In this document: piece by piece, positions 10,218 through 23,573 of the stretch
Numbering within the stretch: position 1 is the first letter of the stretch
How the letters are laid out: each line of letters starts with the position of its first letter
Assembly: GCF_042100115.1 (NCBI RefSeq)
Contig: NC_091276.1
Location: 868,001 to 932,000, forward strand
DNA: 64,000 nt
Direction of reading: 5' to 3'
Origin: Alternaria dauci
Lineage: Eukaryota > Ascomycota > Dothideomycetes > Pleosporales > Pleosporaceae
The notes under the pieces: generated by a model
What the model was told of the DNA's origin: nothing
Seen by the model: the letters and a program-made list of their open reading frames with translations, nothing else
Database searches by the model: none
Program-made: the position numbers and the translations under genes

Positions 10218-13200
10218 CTACCGTCCACTTTTGCTGGCCCTTCTCTGGCCTGGGCTGCCCACGAAGCTGCCCCGTGGACTCCGACTAATTGCTGGCATGA
10301 GCGGCTGCTTCTTCATACCCAGCTTCGTCTCGAAGATGCGCCCGACAAGCGCTTGCACGCTTCTTTGTACATCGGGTGCCATTTCCGTACCGAGAAGTCC
10401 AACGACAAGCGGCGCAAAGATATCGACATTCTTTTCAAAATCAGTGTCGGGCAAGCCAGTGTATCCATCCAGTACGGTGACGACGACAGGGCGCCAAGTG
10501 ACAATGTTGCGTTGTTGGGTCTCTTCGTCAAGATCGACATATGAGGCAATGATGTCCTCGCAGAGCGGGATCAGGGCAGCTTCCGTGTCGGCGCGTGAGG
10601 CAGCGCGGTCGTTAGACGTGTCGTGGTACATTCTGAACAGAATGCTCACGTACACTGACGCCGATCCACTTTCCTGCTTGAGCAAGTTTGGCGGTTGCTT
10701 CATGAAGCCTTCCCTGAACAGCCGTGATCGCAGGTCGCGATTCGCATTGAAGCGCTTAGCAAAATGGTACGACTTCTTGAGTACGGCCATAAGGCGGAGC
10801 AGTTCGCCGGAAGGAATCTTCTCATAGACGGCTTCGTTCGTGAAGAGCTCTTGTACTGTCTCGATCATGAGAAGTTGCAGGACGCATTTCGTAATGATTT
10901 GGTTGAAGAAGCGACGGCGGGCGGCTGTGACAACCACAGGTGGTTGCTGAAGACTTTGGTCGTCGGGACGGTAGTCTTCCAATTCCTGGGTCTGGCGCTT
11001 GGGTAGCGGCGATGGCATACGCTGCTCAACGCCACCACTGATGCTCGCAGAGTCCGAAGTCACTAGAGACGGTCGCCTTGCGCCAGAAAGGCCATTGATT
11101 CCAAGCGCGTTGTCCATCCTCGGTTCTTCAGTAGGTGTTTGGAGCGAGAGTTCGCCAGGTGGTCCGTCTCCGGTTGGCGTTGTCAGGTCTGACGTCTTGC
11201 CAGTACCGTTCGTCGAAGTGGTCTGTATAGATGAGCCGCCGGTCGCAGCAGAGAACAGGGCTGTTGCTTCGGTCCTTTGGAAGAGATCGACAAATGCCTT
11301 GACGATCTGACTCCAGTGATCAGCTTGGAACTTCTGAACGTTCTGCAAAATCAACTGCTGTAAGCAGTTGCTGCCGATGCGCGCTAAAGTGTCGTTCTCT
11401 TGGCATATACAAAGGGCAAGGAGATCGAGGAACCGGTCGAGCATGTACTCCAGCGAGTCGAAAAAGTGAGTGAAGAGTTTGATCATGTTGCGGAGAGCTT
11501 GAATCATGGTAGTCGAGAGCCACACTGAAAGTTCCTCATGGTTGAGAACCTTTGTCATCTCAGACTTTGACTTCAACACCATGAAGATGGGGTACAGAAG
11601 CTGTCGCCAAAGCATGTCCCAGAAATCCCGTGGGAAGTCGCCACCATAGCTAATTAGGGTATCAAACAGGTATTGCAACGCCCTTGACCGGACCTCTAGA
11701 TCCTCACCAGTCATCAGGACGTCGTGGAAGGCGAAGAGAACTGGGAACCAGAATTGCTCTTCTTGCGTTTGGCGGCTAGGCTGCTTCGGAATCGAAGAGC
11801 CCTTTTCTGAGTCTTTCAAGTATCCAGCACGGGCGGATAGAGAGCACTCGGGTGTCCGTAACATCTTGGGCACAGACGACTTGAGCAGTTCTATTGCTTG
11901 TAGCGATTTCTTCTGGAACTTGAAGTTCTTCGAGAATTCCGTAAGACAGACGATAAGGTCTGCGAACGCGCCCTGTGAAATGACTACACCAAAGCGGGTA
12001 TTGTATACCTGGGTGACGTTTTCGAATGCGAGGTTGACGATGCCCTCTGCTCTGTGTTAATGGCTGTACAAACAACAATGGAGAAATAACATACCGTACG
12101 GTTCCCTGGCAGCCACAGTGAAGACCCCGAACATTGTCTTCCAGCCAGATCGAATGTTCTCGCCTCGCGCTTGTATCATCTGGATCAAGCAGCGTAGTAC
12201 CATGTCCTTGACCGAGACGACGTTTGTGTTGTTGATAATGTGCTCGAAAGGTTTGAGGAAGTCCTTCTGGAACTTGAAACCAGGCAGTTCTTCGATTTCC
12301 ATAAACTTCATCGAAAGTTGCCGCAGTGAATTGAGAGCAAAGTAGACGACATTGGTGTTGGTGTGGCATCCAACCTCGTTGAAGTGAGCGCCAAGTACCT
12401 GCCAGATGTTGGTCCACTCAAAACGAACACGCGTCATGTTGTAACCACTGATCTCTACGAGCTTCTGCAGACTGTAGGTGCGAGGTGACTCGCTTTGCCC
12501 AGACGACTGGATCTCTTGCCAGCTGACTTGAACAAGCGCTTTCACAAAATCTACGATAGCTTCACCAGACAGGTTTGCGCTGTTGGTAAAGATCCGGTCC
12601 ACTCCTCGAACGATGTCGGTGGAGCGACTCTCCTCAGCTACTTCAGAATGAAAGCTTGTAGTGCTTGCTTGTGATTTCGGTCTTTGACGGTTGGCCGGGA
12701 CGTTGAGATTCTTGCGCGATTGTGCGGTGCCCGAACTCGACTTGAGCACGTCCGGCACGGCACGTTCGTCGATACCAGAAGAGATGAGTTGGAAGCGGTC
12801 CAACTGTGAGACACACGTGAGGACTTCACGCCAAGACTCCCGCAGAAGGTTACCCTCCGTCTGGGCAATCTCGATCAAGGCTTTCAACGCTTCCATGTTC
12901 CTAGCTTTCATCTCGCTCACGTTGTAGAGGTTGGTGAAGCGCGAGAGGAAAGCCACGAAAGCCTGTCGTGAGCTGTCGAGATCGAACAAGCACGATATCC
13001 GGATTGCTAGCTTGATGCCTTCAATACACAGGCGAACGATTTCGATGTTGTGGTCTTGAGCTTGGCCAGAGAGCGCAGTCAGAATTGGCATCCAACTGAC
13101 TTCGAACATGGGCCCGACATGCTTGGAGGATGACGCGGGTATGAATTTAGAGACTGGAAGGGTTGTAGCTGTTCTCCGCTGAGCCCGAAGGAGCTGCTTG

Positions 13201-16200
13201 TAAAGTTGCTCAGTCTTGTTAGCCATTGCTTCCGAGGCTTGCACAATCGCCTCCCGCTGTAGGTCGCGGGCACCGCCTGTCAGGACTTGTCCAATACTAG
13301 ACAATCCTCCTGCGGGTTGTTGGTTCAACAGTCCCTTGTCTGCAGCAGCCTCTTGCTCGGTGTTCAATACAATCTCATTCTGGGAGATCTCATCGTAGAT
13401 GGCCTGTAGGTACTCATCCGGCAAATCGGCTGAGTCGTTGATGCCACGATTGTTCTTGATAAAGTCTTGCGGTGTCATACGAGGGCCTTTCATTTTCTTG
13501 CTATGTTGATCGACATTCAACATGATGACGGAATACGAAAGAACATATGCAGTATCGGCATTGGCATACGCGTTGGGGTTACCGGTGATGTACCGCTCAG
13601 CGAACTTGAGCATAAAGCGATCGATCTTTTGAGCTTCACCAGGTAAGCGGAAGCTTTGAAGGAAGCGCCGCAGGGCGTCCGTAAAGCGGGTTTTAGTAAA
13701 GTCCATCAAATCCACAAAAGCATGCATAATCGCAATGTTCTCCGGGTCACCCTCTCCCAGAAACTCTCCCAGTGCTGTTTTGTCGATCTGATCATTGTCG
13801 AGGAAGAAGCGAGCAATGTCCTCAGGCTTGTTCGAGGGGATAAAACCCTCTGCAATCAAGGTCTTTAGCCCACGCTTCGGCTTATAGTTGAACTGTCTCA
13901 ACGCATTTGTGAGTGCGGTCTTCCTCTGTTTTGCCTTCTCAAGTTGGCTGTAGTCGTCCTCGGCAAGCGGCGTAACAGTCCCGGAGTCTGCTCCTACCAT
14001 TGGAGACTCTGCGGCGAATCTGGTGTCTGTCGAAACTCGGAGGTCGTCGAGTGATGGTCGCAGATCAGGGTTGTTTTGCTTGGTGTTCTCAGGCAGGGCC
14101 TGTTGAGCCCAGTTGACGAGAGATCGGAGGATCTCGACTAGGGCCTCTAGTGACTCCTGCTTCATGGCGTACTCTTGCGGATAGCCATGCTCTGTGTCGT
14201 GCGACGAGTTCATAGAGACAGTCGTGAGTGATGGCGGTAATGTACCGCGGCTCTGCCAGTCCATCTGTCTCGATTGCTTCTCTCGCTGGTCCTGGTATGC
14301 TTGCTGTTGCATGGCTGTGATGGTGACGGGGTTGCTGGATATCTTGGACAGGTGTTCGACGACGCGCTGGAACATGTTGTCAAGTGCAGTGCGGTCGCAA
14401 TCATAGTTGAGATATATCTCTACCAGTGCCCGGGGGTCTGCAGCAAGCCTTCCGAATATTGTCAAAATGTATTGCTTCTGAAATGCAGGAGCACTTCGCT
14501 TGTCTAACGTTGCAAGGTATATTTCCTTGAGGAACACCTCGACTTCCTTCTTGAGTGATATGCGCAGGTACTTGAGCATCTGCCAGAAGATCTCACAAGC
14601 GACTTCAAAGACCTGCTTCACTGAACTTGCGCCGTTGCGACTCAAGCTTAGGCAGAGATACTGCTTGACCGCTTGTATGAAGCTGGTTGGTTCATCGCTG
14701 CCGCTGCGAATGGTGGCATATGGGGACACGAAGACAGCAATGTTATTGAAGAGTATGGTGTGGATCATATGCAGAGAGAGAAGCTTGGAACGCATGCCCT
14801 GGGAGCGCACATCGTGGGCATGGTCCACTGTCAGGCTCTTTGTGCTCAGACGGCACATGGCTCTGAAGACGAGGTACGCGTCTTTGACAAATATCTCGTC
14901 CTCCTCCTCATCTTCCGTGTTGACGTGAGGTGAGCTCTCTTGCCCGGACGCATGGCGCGATCCAGCTTTGCCCTTGATGCGAGTTACCAGCGTTGGTGCG
15001 TTATCGTGTATACGGTCGTCGTTGAAGCTCATGTTGTTTTCGAAGCTTTGCAGTGTAATCTTGGGACCCGTGTGTCGGTCGACGGCCTTGTCGCTGGGTT
15101 CGGTGGTTTCAGCGTCGTGCTCGTCCTCTCCGTCTTCGCCATTGGCCTCGGAGCCATTGATGTCTTCTGTGCTGCTTTGATCTTGCTGCACACTCTCTTC
15201 CGACTGGCCCTTGTCGTTCAAGGAGGAGCGCGACAAGTTCAGCCGAGCCTCTTTGACAGCCAGTCTTGTCTTGACCCTCTCAAAGACTGTGCCGACCATC
15301 TGAGTCAATGCGCCCTGTGCGACCTGCTGGTTCGCGCTCGATTTTGACAGGAGAAAGATGTTGTACGTGAGTCGCACAGCCTTCAACAGTCCCGCTCCGT
15401 GCACAACGATCTTGTCGTTCAAGATGGCTGCCAGCAGCGACTTGACAATCTGCAGCTGCACTTCTGGCGCGGTAGCCTCGCCTTGGAAACAGTCGCATAT
15501 TGTGTCTATAGCTCGTTCGATCAGAGGGGGCACTTCGCTGTTGTCGGCTCGCGGTTCGGCCGGCACGGAGAAGTACGAGTAGCTGATGAGCTTGCCGATG
15601 CAGTCGAGCGCCGTGATGGAGACGGGCACGTTTGGAGCCTCGGAGGCGAGCTGGAGCGGCTCGAAGAGCACCTCGGGGTTGATGCGTGCCGGGTCGCCCT
15701 CATTCTTGATTGCAGACAGGGCGGCATTGGTGCTGTCCCCAAGCTTCTTGTTCTTCCTAGCATCTTTGGAAGCTGCGATAGTCTCGAGCGCAGTGACGAC
15801 AAAGACGAGGGAACTCCTCGTCGAGGGTCGCGTGGCGGTGGTGGCTACGGTAGACTGCGAGTCTGTTCGCGGGCGGTTATCGAGAGGCAGGCGATGGTCG
15901 AAGATCTGCTCGGACGACCGCGGCGCATCGCCCGCGTCGGGTACGTTTAGTGATGGTGCCTCGGTCGCGGGCGCAGGTGCGTCGGCACGTGTCGATGTAT
16001 CCGCATCTTCCCGTGGAGCTTCCGGCGCTGGGGAAGACGTCTCCTCTCCCTCCTCTGATGCCTGTTCCGACTCGGAATCTGACTCGCTCTCGTCTTCTCC
16101 CTCTGTGTTGTATGGGTGTGTTTCCCGTGGTTCTTCTTCTTGTTGCTGTTCCATGCTCTCAGGCTTCTCCACCTGCTCTGTCTGCGTGGGCTGGGGGTCG

Positions 16201-16211
16201 GTGTCGGCCAT
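10218..16211 (-). CDS. SEC7: Sec7-domain ARF guanine nucleotide exchange factor (Sec7/BIG type)
   Basis: This large Golgi exchange factor activates ARF GTPases for vesicle budding. Exon 1 is 16211-12095 and exon 2 is 12049-10218; the intron at 12050-12094 (GTATGT...CAGAG) joins REPY to AEGIVNLAFENV. The product has 1,982 residues, usual for fungal Sec7. The N-terminus is long and acidic. A DCB-like part follows (about 130-300) and an HUS-like block (about 440-620, with FVSPYATIRSG). The Sec7 domain is near 765-955 with FLGEGDPEN, whose Glu820 is the catalytic finger, and NRGIND. HDS repeats fill the C-terminal half. The residues YS and D...M in AYVLSYSVIMLN and DQHS...RM match the pattern seen in brefeldin A-sensitive Sec7 domains. 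It is divergent from the PDH E2 gene. Confidence 0.95.
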
Positions 16212-16776
16212 GGTTGTTCACGTCCGCGAGATTCGTATTAGTACCCTGTCCTCAGCGACCATGGCGGAAGGAAGGAGCGACGCAAGAGGAGGAAATACAA
16301 GGCCGTGTGGTGGCTCGTACAGGCGCAATGCAGCACAGAGAGAGGGGAAGCGAATTGGCAACGGCACGTATGGTTGAGCGCGAATCCCCAAAGGTTGCTA
16401 TGTGAGATGACACTCTGTGACTTTCCCTACTAGTTACGTACCCAACGACCAGTCCGCTGGTAGCGCGGGACGCTAGTGAGGCGCCACACTGAGGTCCCAG
16501 CCACAGCGAGCGGCGCCACACACGGTGACAGGGCGTCCCGGGAAATGTCGCATGCAGCAGAGAGGGCCATCGGGAGAGAACGCTAGTCGCCGGGTCTCCA
16601 ACCAACTGCACTAAACTTTTCGTTGAACTGCCCTCCATCTCCTCCAGCTCCGACCAGCGCCTGAGCATACAGCTGCAGCTTGTCGCTCTCGCCCGACGAC
16701 TCTCTTTCCACCCACCCACCCCACGCCTATTTTCGCTCGTCTCGAGTAAATCTCAGCGCACCGGCATCCCGACACA
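16212..16776. promoter_or_regulatory. Bidirectional promoter region, SEC7 / PDH E2
   Basis: These 565 bp separate the two start codons. The stretch before 16777 is pyrimidine-rich, as in many fungal promoters. Short ORFs on both strands lack support. I found no specific operator sequence. Confidence 0.5.
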
Positions 16777-18463
16777 ATGCCTGCCACGACCACTCTGCTG
16801 TCCCGGGCTGGAAGCCAATTGACCTCCAGAGGGTCAATTGCGCTGCGCGGCGCCCTCCCTGCCTCGAGATGCTCTGCGTAAGTTGCCTGCAGTCTTGCCT
16901 GCCTCGACGCCAAAAAAACCCGCCCAAGACGACAGCTGACACCTCCATCCAGACGCACACCAGCCCTGGCCGCGCTTGCACGATACTATGCCTCGAAATG
17001 TGAGCACCCTCACCGTCTTTCGCCCTCCGACCAAAAACTCCGGTGATGGTCGCGTTGCTAACGCCTCGTGTTCGCAGCCTACCCCCCGCACAGCGTTATC
17101 AGCATGCCTGCCCTCTCCCCAACCATGACCTCCGGCAACATTGGCGCATGGCAGAAGAAGGTCGGCGACTCGATAGCGCCCGGTGATGTCCTCGTCGAGA
17201 TCGAGACGGACAAGGCACAGATGGACTTTGAGTTCCAGGAAGAGGGCACCATCGCCAAGATCCTGCGCGACGCTGGTGAAAAGGACGTCGCTGTTGGCAG
17301 CGTAAGTTCAGCCGCTGGCTCTCACAGGCATGCCATGCTAACCTTTGCAGCCCATCGCGGTAATGGTCGACGAGGGCGAGGACGTCTCCGCCTTCGAGTC
17401 TTTCTCCATCGAGGACGCCGGCGGTGACAAGAAGGCCGACACTCCCTCCAAGCAGGGCAACGCTGCTGAGGCCAGCGAGCCCCCGAACACTGGCTCCAAG
17501 ACCGCTCCTCCTGCCAAGGAAGAGTCCGCGCCCACTGCCATCGAGTCGGAATCCACCGGTGACCGTCTCGAGACCGCTCTCCAGCGCCAGCCCGCTGTTT
17601 CCCCAGCCGTGAAGAAGCTCGCGCTCGAGAAGGGCGTCCCCCTCGGTTCCATCAAGGGCACTGGAAAGGGTGGCAAGATCACCAAGGAGGACATTGAGAA
17701 ATACAAGCCTGCTGCAGGTGCTGCCCCCGCTGCTGCCTCCTCCGCAGCTGCCTACGAGGACACCGAGGCTACTAGCATGCGCAAGGTCATCGCCAGCCGT
17801 CTCACCGAGAGCATGCAGCAGAACCCCCACTACTTCGTCGCCTCCAACATCTCCGTCTCCAAGCTCCTCAAGCTCCGCGAAGCTCTCAACGCCGCAGCTG
17901 ACGGCAAGTACAAGCTCTCGGTCAACGACTTGCTTGTCAAGGCCCTCGCTGTTGCCGCCCACAAGGTTCCCGCTGCCAACTCGTCATGGCGCGAGGAGAA
18001 CGGCAAGGTCATCATCCGCCAGCACAACGTTGTCGATGTCTCCGTCGCTGTTTCCACCCCCGTTGGTCTCATGACTCCCATCGTCAAGAACGTCAACGGA
18101 CTCGGCCTCCAGTCCATCTCCTCCCAGATCAAGGACCTTGGCAAGCGCGCACGCGATGGCAAGCTCAAGCCCGAGGAGTACCAGGGCGGAACCATTACCA
18201 TCTCCAACATGGGCATGAACTCCGCCGTTGAGCGATTCACCGCCGTCATCAACCCCCCACAAGCTTGCATCGTCGCAATCGGCACAACAAGGAAGGTTGC
18301 AGTACCGGGCGAGGCCGAGGATGGCACAGCAAGCGTCGAGTGGGACGACCAGATCGTCATCACCGGCAGCTTCGACCACAAGGTCGTCGATGGTGCTGTC
18401 GGTGGCGAGTTCATGCGTGAGCTCAAGAAGGCCATTGAGAACCCTCTCGAGCTTATGCTATAA
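16777..18463 (+). CDS. LAT1: Dihydrolipoamide acetyltransferase, E2 of mitochondrial pyruvate dehydrogenase
   Basis: This enzyme transfers the acetyl group from the E1-bound intermediate to CoA in the mitochondrial pyruvate dehydrogenase complex. Exons 16777-16877, 16953-16999, 17078-17301 and 17351-18463 join in phase to 494 residues. The Arg/Ser/Ala-rich N-terminus is a mitochondrial presequence. The lipoyl domain follows with the lipoyl lysine in [12 protein letters not shown] (Lys95). An Ala/Pro/Glu linker comes next, then the peripheral-subunit-binding domain (about 205-243, [27 protein letters not shown]) and the acyltransferase domain ending in [15 protein letters not shown]. In the last, His467 and Asp471 form the HxxxDG catalytic motif; Lys replaces the usual Arg in DHRVVDG. 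The three small 5' exons explain why simple ORFs miss the presequence. Codon usage is strongly C-ending, as expected for high expression. Confidence 0.95.
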
Positions 18464-19007
18464 TCTGATTCTATTTTCGGTGCATTTGGGATGAATGTGT
18501 AACTTTACTATTGGGCTAGATGAGATTGGATCTCAGGGACAGACGATCTTATGTACGGCGGATGGCGCACTTCTTCTATCCCCCATGATCATTTGTCCAA
18601 TTGTCGTATTGCATGATAACTCCTTGTATGAAAAGATATCTCCCAACTTCCTCAAAACGTCTTTTGCCTTTACACCATCTGTTTGGTCACGCTGCATCCA
18701 GGCTGACGGTAGATCTAGACCGCGGTTTCCACTTGAAAGTTCTACACAGAACCGGGACGGCGGGCGCGCGATATAGCCGGCATGTGCTTGCAGGACAGTA
18801 GATGAACACTACATTCCAGGCTTACCACACCTTCAATAACCTCGTACAGCCCCACAAAAGAGGCGTTCGAGGAGTGTGTGGGGGACAGACGGCCGTTGCA
18901 CAACGAGAGAGATGGCGTTATCTCAGTATGGCTGTGGTGTGGTGCTTTTCTACTTAGTCCCCCAGCGCCTTCCTCAGTGTCCCTGCATTTCTGACCGCAC
19001 CTACAAG
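18464..19007. other. Intergenic region before the FAD oxidoreductase
   Basis: This is the 3' flank of the E2 gene and the promoter side of the oxidoreductase. No supported gene, RNA or repeat is visible. Confidence 0.45.
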
Positions 19008-21044
19008 ATGTTTACGATGCGCTGCATTACTCTCTTTCCTCTTCTACTCCTTGCCACCACTACTGCTCTCCACTTTGATTGGGAGCGCGATCAACTCACT
19101 CGCGAAGACGCGGCCAGCAATGAAGCACTGCGCTTTGGCAGCGCATCAGCAACTGCAGCGTCTGGTAGCTGCAAGATCATCCCACAAGACGCTACATGGC
19201 CGAACGAGGATGCCTGGGCGTCTTTCAACGACACGCTCGGAGGTGCATTGTTGAAGCCTAAGCCGCTTGCCAGTGTCTGTTATGCTGGCGAAGGCTACAA
19301 TGCGTCAAAGTGCGACCAATTGAAGAGTAGCTGGGCAGGCATGAACCTCCAGTGAGTCTACATGGACAATAATTAGACCTTGCCCTTCATCATACTGATC
19401 ATAACAGCTCCGACGACCCGGTGAGCATCATGTCCCAATGGGCATCTGGAAATACGTGCACGCCAACCTCACAGCCAAACTCAACCTGTACCCAAGGCGG
19501 TTGGCCAGAGTACGTCGTCAATGCCACCACAGTACGGCAGATTCAGCTTGCCGTCAACTTTGCTCGAAACCAGAATATCCGGCTCGTGATCAAGAATTCT
19601 GGTCATGATTTCAATGGGAAATCCATTGGTGGTTATTCTCTTAGTGTATGGACGCACAACCTCAAAGGCATGGCATATAATTTGAACTATACATCACCCA
19701 CTGGCTCATATAATGGAAGAGCTGTTACCTATGCCGCGGGTGTGCAGGCTTATGAAGGCTCTACACTGATGCGACAGAAAGACATGGTCATGATCGTTGC
19801 AGGAGGAGGGACCGTGAGTATCGCAGGCGGCTTTCTCCAGGGCGGTGGACATAGCTCCTATACTAGCTACTATGGACTGGCCGCAGACCAAGTGCTTGCC
19901 ATCACCGCTGTTACAGCCGATGGCAGGGTGGTAGAAGCACATGAGGGAGAGAACGCAGATTTGTTCTGGGCTTTCCGTGGAGGAGGCGGAGGTACATGTC
20001 CCCGACATGGAAGAAAACTTCACAGCCACTGACAAACAGCCAGGAACATTCGGGATCATCACGTCTGTCGTCGTTAAGGCGTTTCCGCCCACGCCTCTAG
20101 CGTCAACCAGTATCCGTTTCTCGACCACACCAGACCGCGGATCGAATGCACCTCCAATCTCCACGGAAACCTTCTGGGCTGGCATGCGAACATACTGGGA
20201 ATTCTCTGTCACCATCTGCGATGCAGGTGGTTTGGGTTACAACTTCATCTACCCTGAAAGCAGCACTACTGGTCTTACCTTTACTGTTGGTATCTCTGTA
20301 CCAAACCAGACTACAACCGAACACCGACGTTTCGTGCGCCCGCTACTTCAGAAACTCAACGATCTGGGTATCCAGCAGCCTATGCCAACAGTAAGACGGT
20401 CTCTGACGTCTCCGTTTTCATATGAAGAAGGATACAAAGACGAAGCATCACACCTCTTCAAAAGGTTGTTGGGCGAAACAACAGGTCACACATTAATAGC
20501 ATCCCGATTCTTCCCCCGCACCACCTTCTCCAACACCTCTGCTCTAGAATCTTCACACCTTGCCATCCGTCACGTCGTCGAGAACGGCTCCCTAACGTTT
20601 CATGGCATGAACTACGCGCCCACACTGTCGGTTTCTGGAAACCCCAACAACGCTGTCAACCCTGCCTTTCGCACCACAGTCTTGCACGCCCAAGCCTACG
20701 AGCCAAACGCGCACTGGGATGGCAAGGCTCCCATTCTGTCGCGGGGGGCGTTGACGGAAAGGCATGAGAGGCTGCAAGGGTATATGCAGACTTGGCGGGA
20801 TATCACGGCAGGGAGTGGAAGCTATATCAATGAAGGGGATGCGCAGGATTGGGAGTGGAAGGAGGCATTCTTTGGGAGTAACTACGAGGAATTAGCTAGG
20901 ATTAAGAGGAAGTATGATCCTGAAGGCGTGTTTTGGGCGATTGGAGGTGTTGGCAGTGATGAGTGGGAGATCAGGAACGTGGATGGCAGCAAGAGAGAGG
21001 GGATTGTTACACAGGATGGCAGACTATGTAAGGCAGGCCTGTGA
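19008..21044 (+). CDS. Secreted FAD-linked oxidoreductase, berberine-bridge-enzyme type
   Basis: Exons 19008-19351, 19408-19991 and 20044-21044 give 642 residues. The first intron splits a His codon and the second (19992-20043) a Gly codon in RGGGGG-TFGIITSV. A signal peptide is clear (MFTMRCITLFPLLLLATTTA). The FAD_binding_4 fold begins near residue 145 (WPEYVVNATTVRQIQ). NSGHDFNG supplies the His (181) that usually carries covalent 8-alpha-histidyl FAD, and the GGGHSSYTSYYGLAADQVL loop follows. The second covalent Cys of bicovalent members is not seen in that loop (YYGLAAD). The C-terminus (YDPEGVFWAIGGVGSDEW) is the BBE domain. Such enzymes oxidise alcohols, sugars or secondary metabolites; the substrate here is unknown. 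It is tail-to-tail with a Zn2Cys6 regulator, which does not by itself prove a pathway link. A second ATG three codons in is an alternative start. Confidence 0.88.
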
Positions 21045-21666
21045 TTCGGGTACTTGGGATCTCTGCTTCCTCGTACCAGGCAGGCATACGATGCTGTCCA
21101 GCGAAAATGAGGAACGGTGGCACTGACCCGCTCGTTGCATTGGTCGCAGCGATCGACGTCCGCGTCATATCTCTAAGCTTAAAAAACCACGTCCATGCTG
21201 CCGTCTCTCCGACTGGCGGAACCGCTTTCTCTACTCTGAAGTCTTCACAACCTCAACTCTCTTCCGTGAACAAGTACATGCAATCGACTCTAGCCTACAT
21301 CCTTTGCATAAATCAATAAGTGTTTTGATATCTCCACATTCTTTGTGCACCAATTCACCAAGGTGGAGTATTGACCAAGATTTTCATCGAATGTGTCGAG
21401 CATGGTGACGAACAGATTAGAAATCTTGCGCAGGAGGTAGTGCCAGAGAGGTGAAGGTATATCGAGCAAGTAACTAAGAACCTAGTTTGAGCTGCGACTG
21501 CCGAGGGAGTATTGAGTGGACGGTATTATCCATCAGTGAGCGTCTTGGGACAAGACAGGAAGTCGTCGAAAACAGGATCTAGAAGAGACGCTGTGGGTGT
21601 AGATAGTGGAAGAGATGGAGGTATGGGGGTTTTGGTTTCTCTTTGGGGTTGAACGGGATTTGCTGG
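21045..21666. other. Intergenic region between convergent genes
   Basis: This is the 3' flank of the oxidoreductase (+) and of the transcription factor (-). Minus-strand ORFs of 72-80 codons at 21533-21797 overlap the regulator's 3' end and are out of frame with it. Nothing else seen. Confidence 0.45.
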
Positions 21667-23573
21667 TCATGGATACAGATGGCACGATCTTTGATTGTCC
21701 GGAACAGGTGCAGGCTTGTTGTCGGCGTGGAAGATGACGACGTCTGGAGTCCCGTCCACATGCGTTCTTTTGCATGTGACGACGACTTCATTCGCAAGAT
21801 CTTCTCGCGTCGTTACTTCCACGTCGTGGAACATGCTATGTTCCGGCAGGCGAGACCAATTACAAGCATCTCCCAAGACCGGGACTTCGTTCAACAAGAA
21901 GTCATCATCAACAGTTCTGGCAGAGTAAATACCCTTCTCTTCAAGCCTCATGACCGTTTCTGCAATGTTCGCCGCCGTGAAAGAATCCCATGTCGCCTCT
22001 TTCAGTGGAACCACACGCAGTAGCCGTATAGCGTGAAGACGGACACGATGGTGACGACACTTGATAGCCGTGTAATACAGCGGCGCTATGAATCCAAACT
22101 CGCCAATGGATCCGTGGAGATTGACATTGTCCGGCATGGATCGAGCTAGGGAGTATTCTTCAAAGATGTGTATAGCATGCGTAAGTATTGTAAGAAACTT
22201 ATCCGTATACGCTTCATAGTGCTGTTCAGACTCAGAACGCAAACAACCGCACATGACATTCGCCATGGCGTGATGCAAGAGTAATGATTTGAAAACTGAT
22301 GGTTCGCGATTTGCCGGCAGCTTGGTTGGCGGCGTCTTTGCGCCAAATGACAGCGGTTCGTCGGGTCTCTTCCCCGCAGCTACGAGTATCGTATCGATCC
22401 TACAGATTGTACGGCTGTAGATTTCGTACCAAGTCGCAAGCTGGGTCGTGATTTCATCTTGTGCCGATGTCACTGCAGTAACATCATCTTCAGTTCCAGC
22501 CCCTGATTTTTGATATCGTTGTTTGATCAAAGCTATGCGATGTAACAACACATCCAGAGTATCCTTCGCTTCTTCCACGCTTGTGAAAGCAGGGTGCGGC
22601 ATATTGTTTCCAATCGGCTGCAGGAATAAATCGACGCCCTCTAAACTGGAACCGAACAGACTGCTCTGCATGTGTAGAGTCGCGAAGCTGCGTACAATAT
22701 TTTGATCTACAATTTTCCCGTGTGAAGCCGGTCTGATCACCAAGACACCATGATGGGCATGGTCCTTCTCGGTAGCCGTGTTTTTCAGAAGCTTCAAGCC
22801 ATTGCGCAAGTGTGTTTCAGCAATCTGGTACCTTCCTCGGAGGTACTCCAGCTGAGTGAACAGTTGGCAGGTGACGAGTATAACTGTGATGGAGTCTTTG
22901 TCTCCACGTTGCAACAGTGGCTGTAATGATCGGATGGCCTTGGTATACTGCTGGAGGACAAACTTCTCCCGCGTATCTGGAGCTCGTGACGGATCGAAAC
23001 TGCATCTGTGCGCAGCGCTCAGCGCCACAGCAGCATGAAGAACGGCTGGTTCTGAGGAAGTTGCCGGCAGCACAATCGAGTTCCAGAATTTCGAGGCGAA
23101 CCAACCCGATGTCGTATGGACGATCCTGATCCTGTACAGTTGCAAATGCCTGAGTTCTTCAACGGGCAAAACTCTGGTTGGAGGCTTCTGAACCGAGACT
23201 AGTGGGGTATCGTTTGTAGATACTCCACCATATCTCTCAACGTAGGTGTTGCCTCCGCCTCCCCACAAGCCATAACCCTCGCACGTTCGACCAGTAGATC
23301 GGCAACGAGAGCATACAGGCTTTGCCTCATCACACTTGACTCTTCGGGCTCTAGTCAACGTCGGTAAGTGTTCGTAGGCACAGATCCACATACAGCCCAG
23401 ACCGCTGGAGAACAGACCGCCAATCGGACAACCATGATACCTTGGACAAAACAAATGACTCACTTGCAGGTACCACACCCTGTCTTCGACTTTCTCCGCA
23501 CAGTAGTGCTCTGATGTTGGCATGCAGCTTTCGCAGTAGTAAGTTGATCTGATAGGCCAGATTCCGAGTGCAT
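21667..23573 (-). CDS. Zn2Cys6 fungal transcription factor
   Basis: This is a nuclear DNA-binding regulator. Exon 1 is 23573-23464 and exon 2 is 23350-21667; the intron (23351-23463, 113 bp, GTGAGT...TAG) lies inside the zinc cluster. The 597-residue product starts MHSESGLSDQL and has [29 protein letters not shown]. The six metal-binding Cys are 33, 36, 43, 50, 53 and 60, and CEGYG follows. A reading that starts from the ATG in the open frame upstream of exon 2 loses the first two Cys, so the spliced model is needed. The middle of the protein (HLQLYRIRIVHTTSGWF, later LSAAHR) resembles the C-terminal regulatory region common in this family (fungal-specific transcription factor domain, DUF3468-like). 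No target can be read from the sequence. Confidence 0.88.

Noticed and set aside
12118..12345. Plus-strand ORFs inside SEC7, and many similar ORFs antisense to LAT1, HSP88 and MCM3
   Set aside because: They are shadows of strongly conserved genes on the other strand; GC-rich third positions open the antisense frames.
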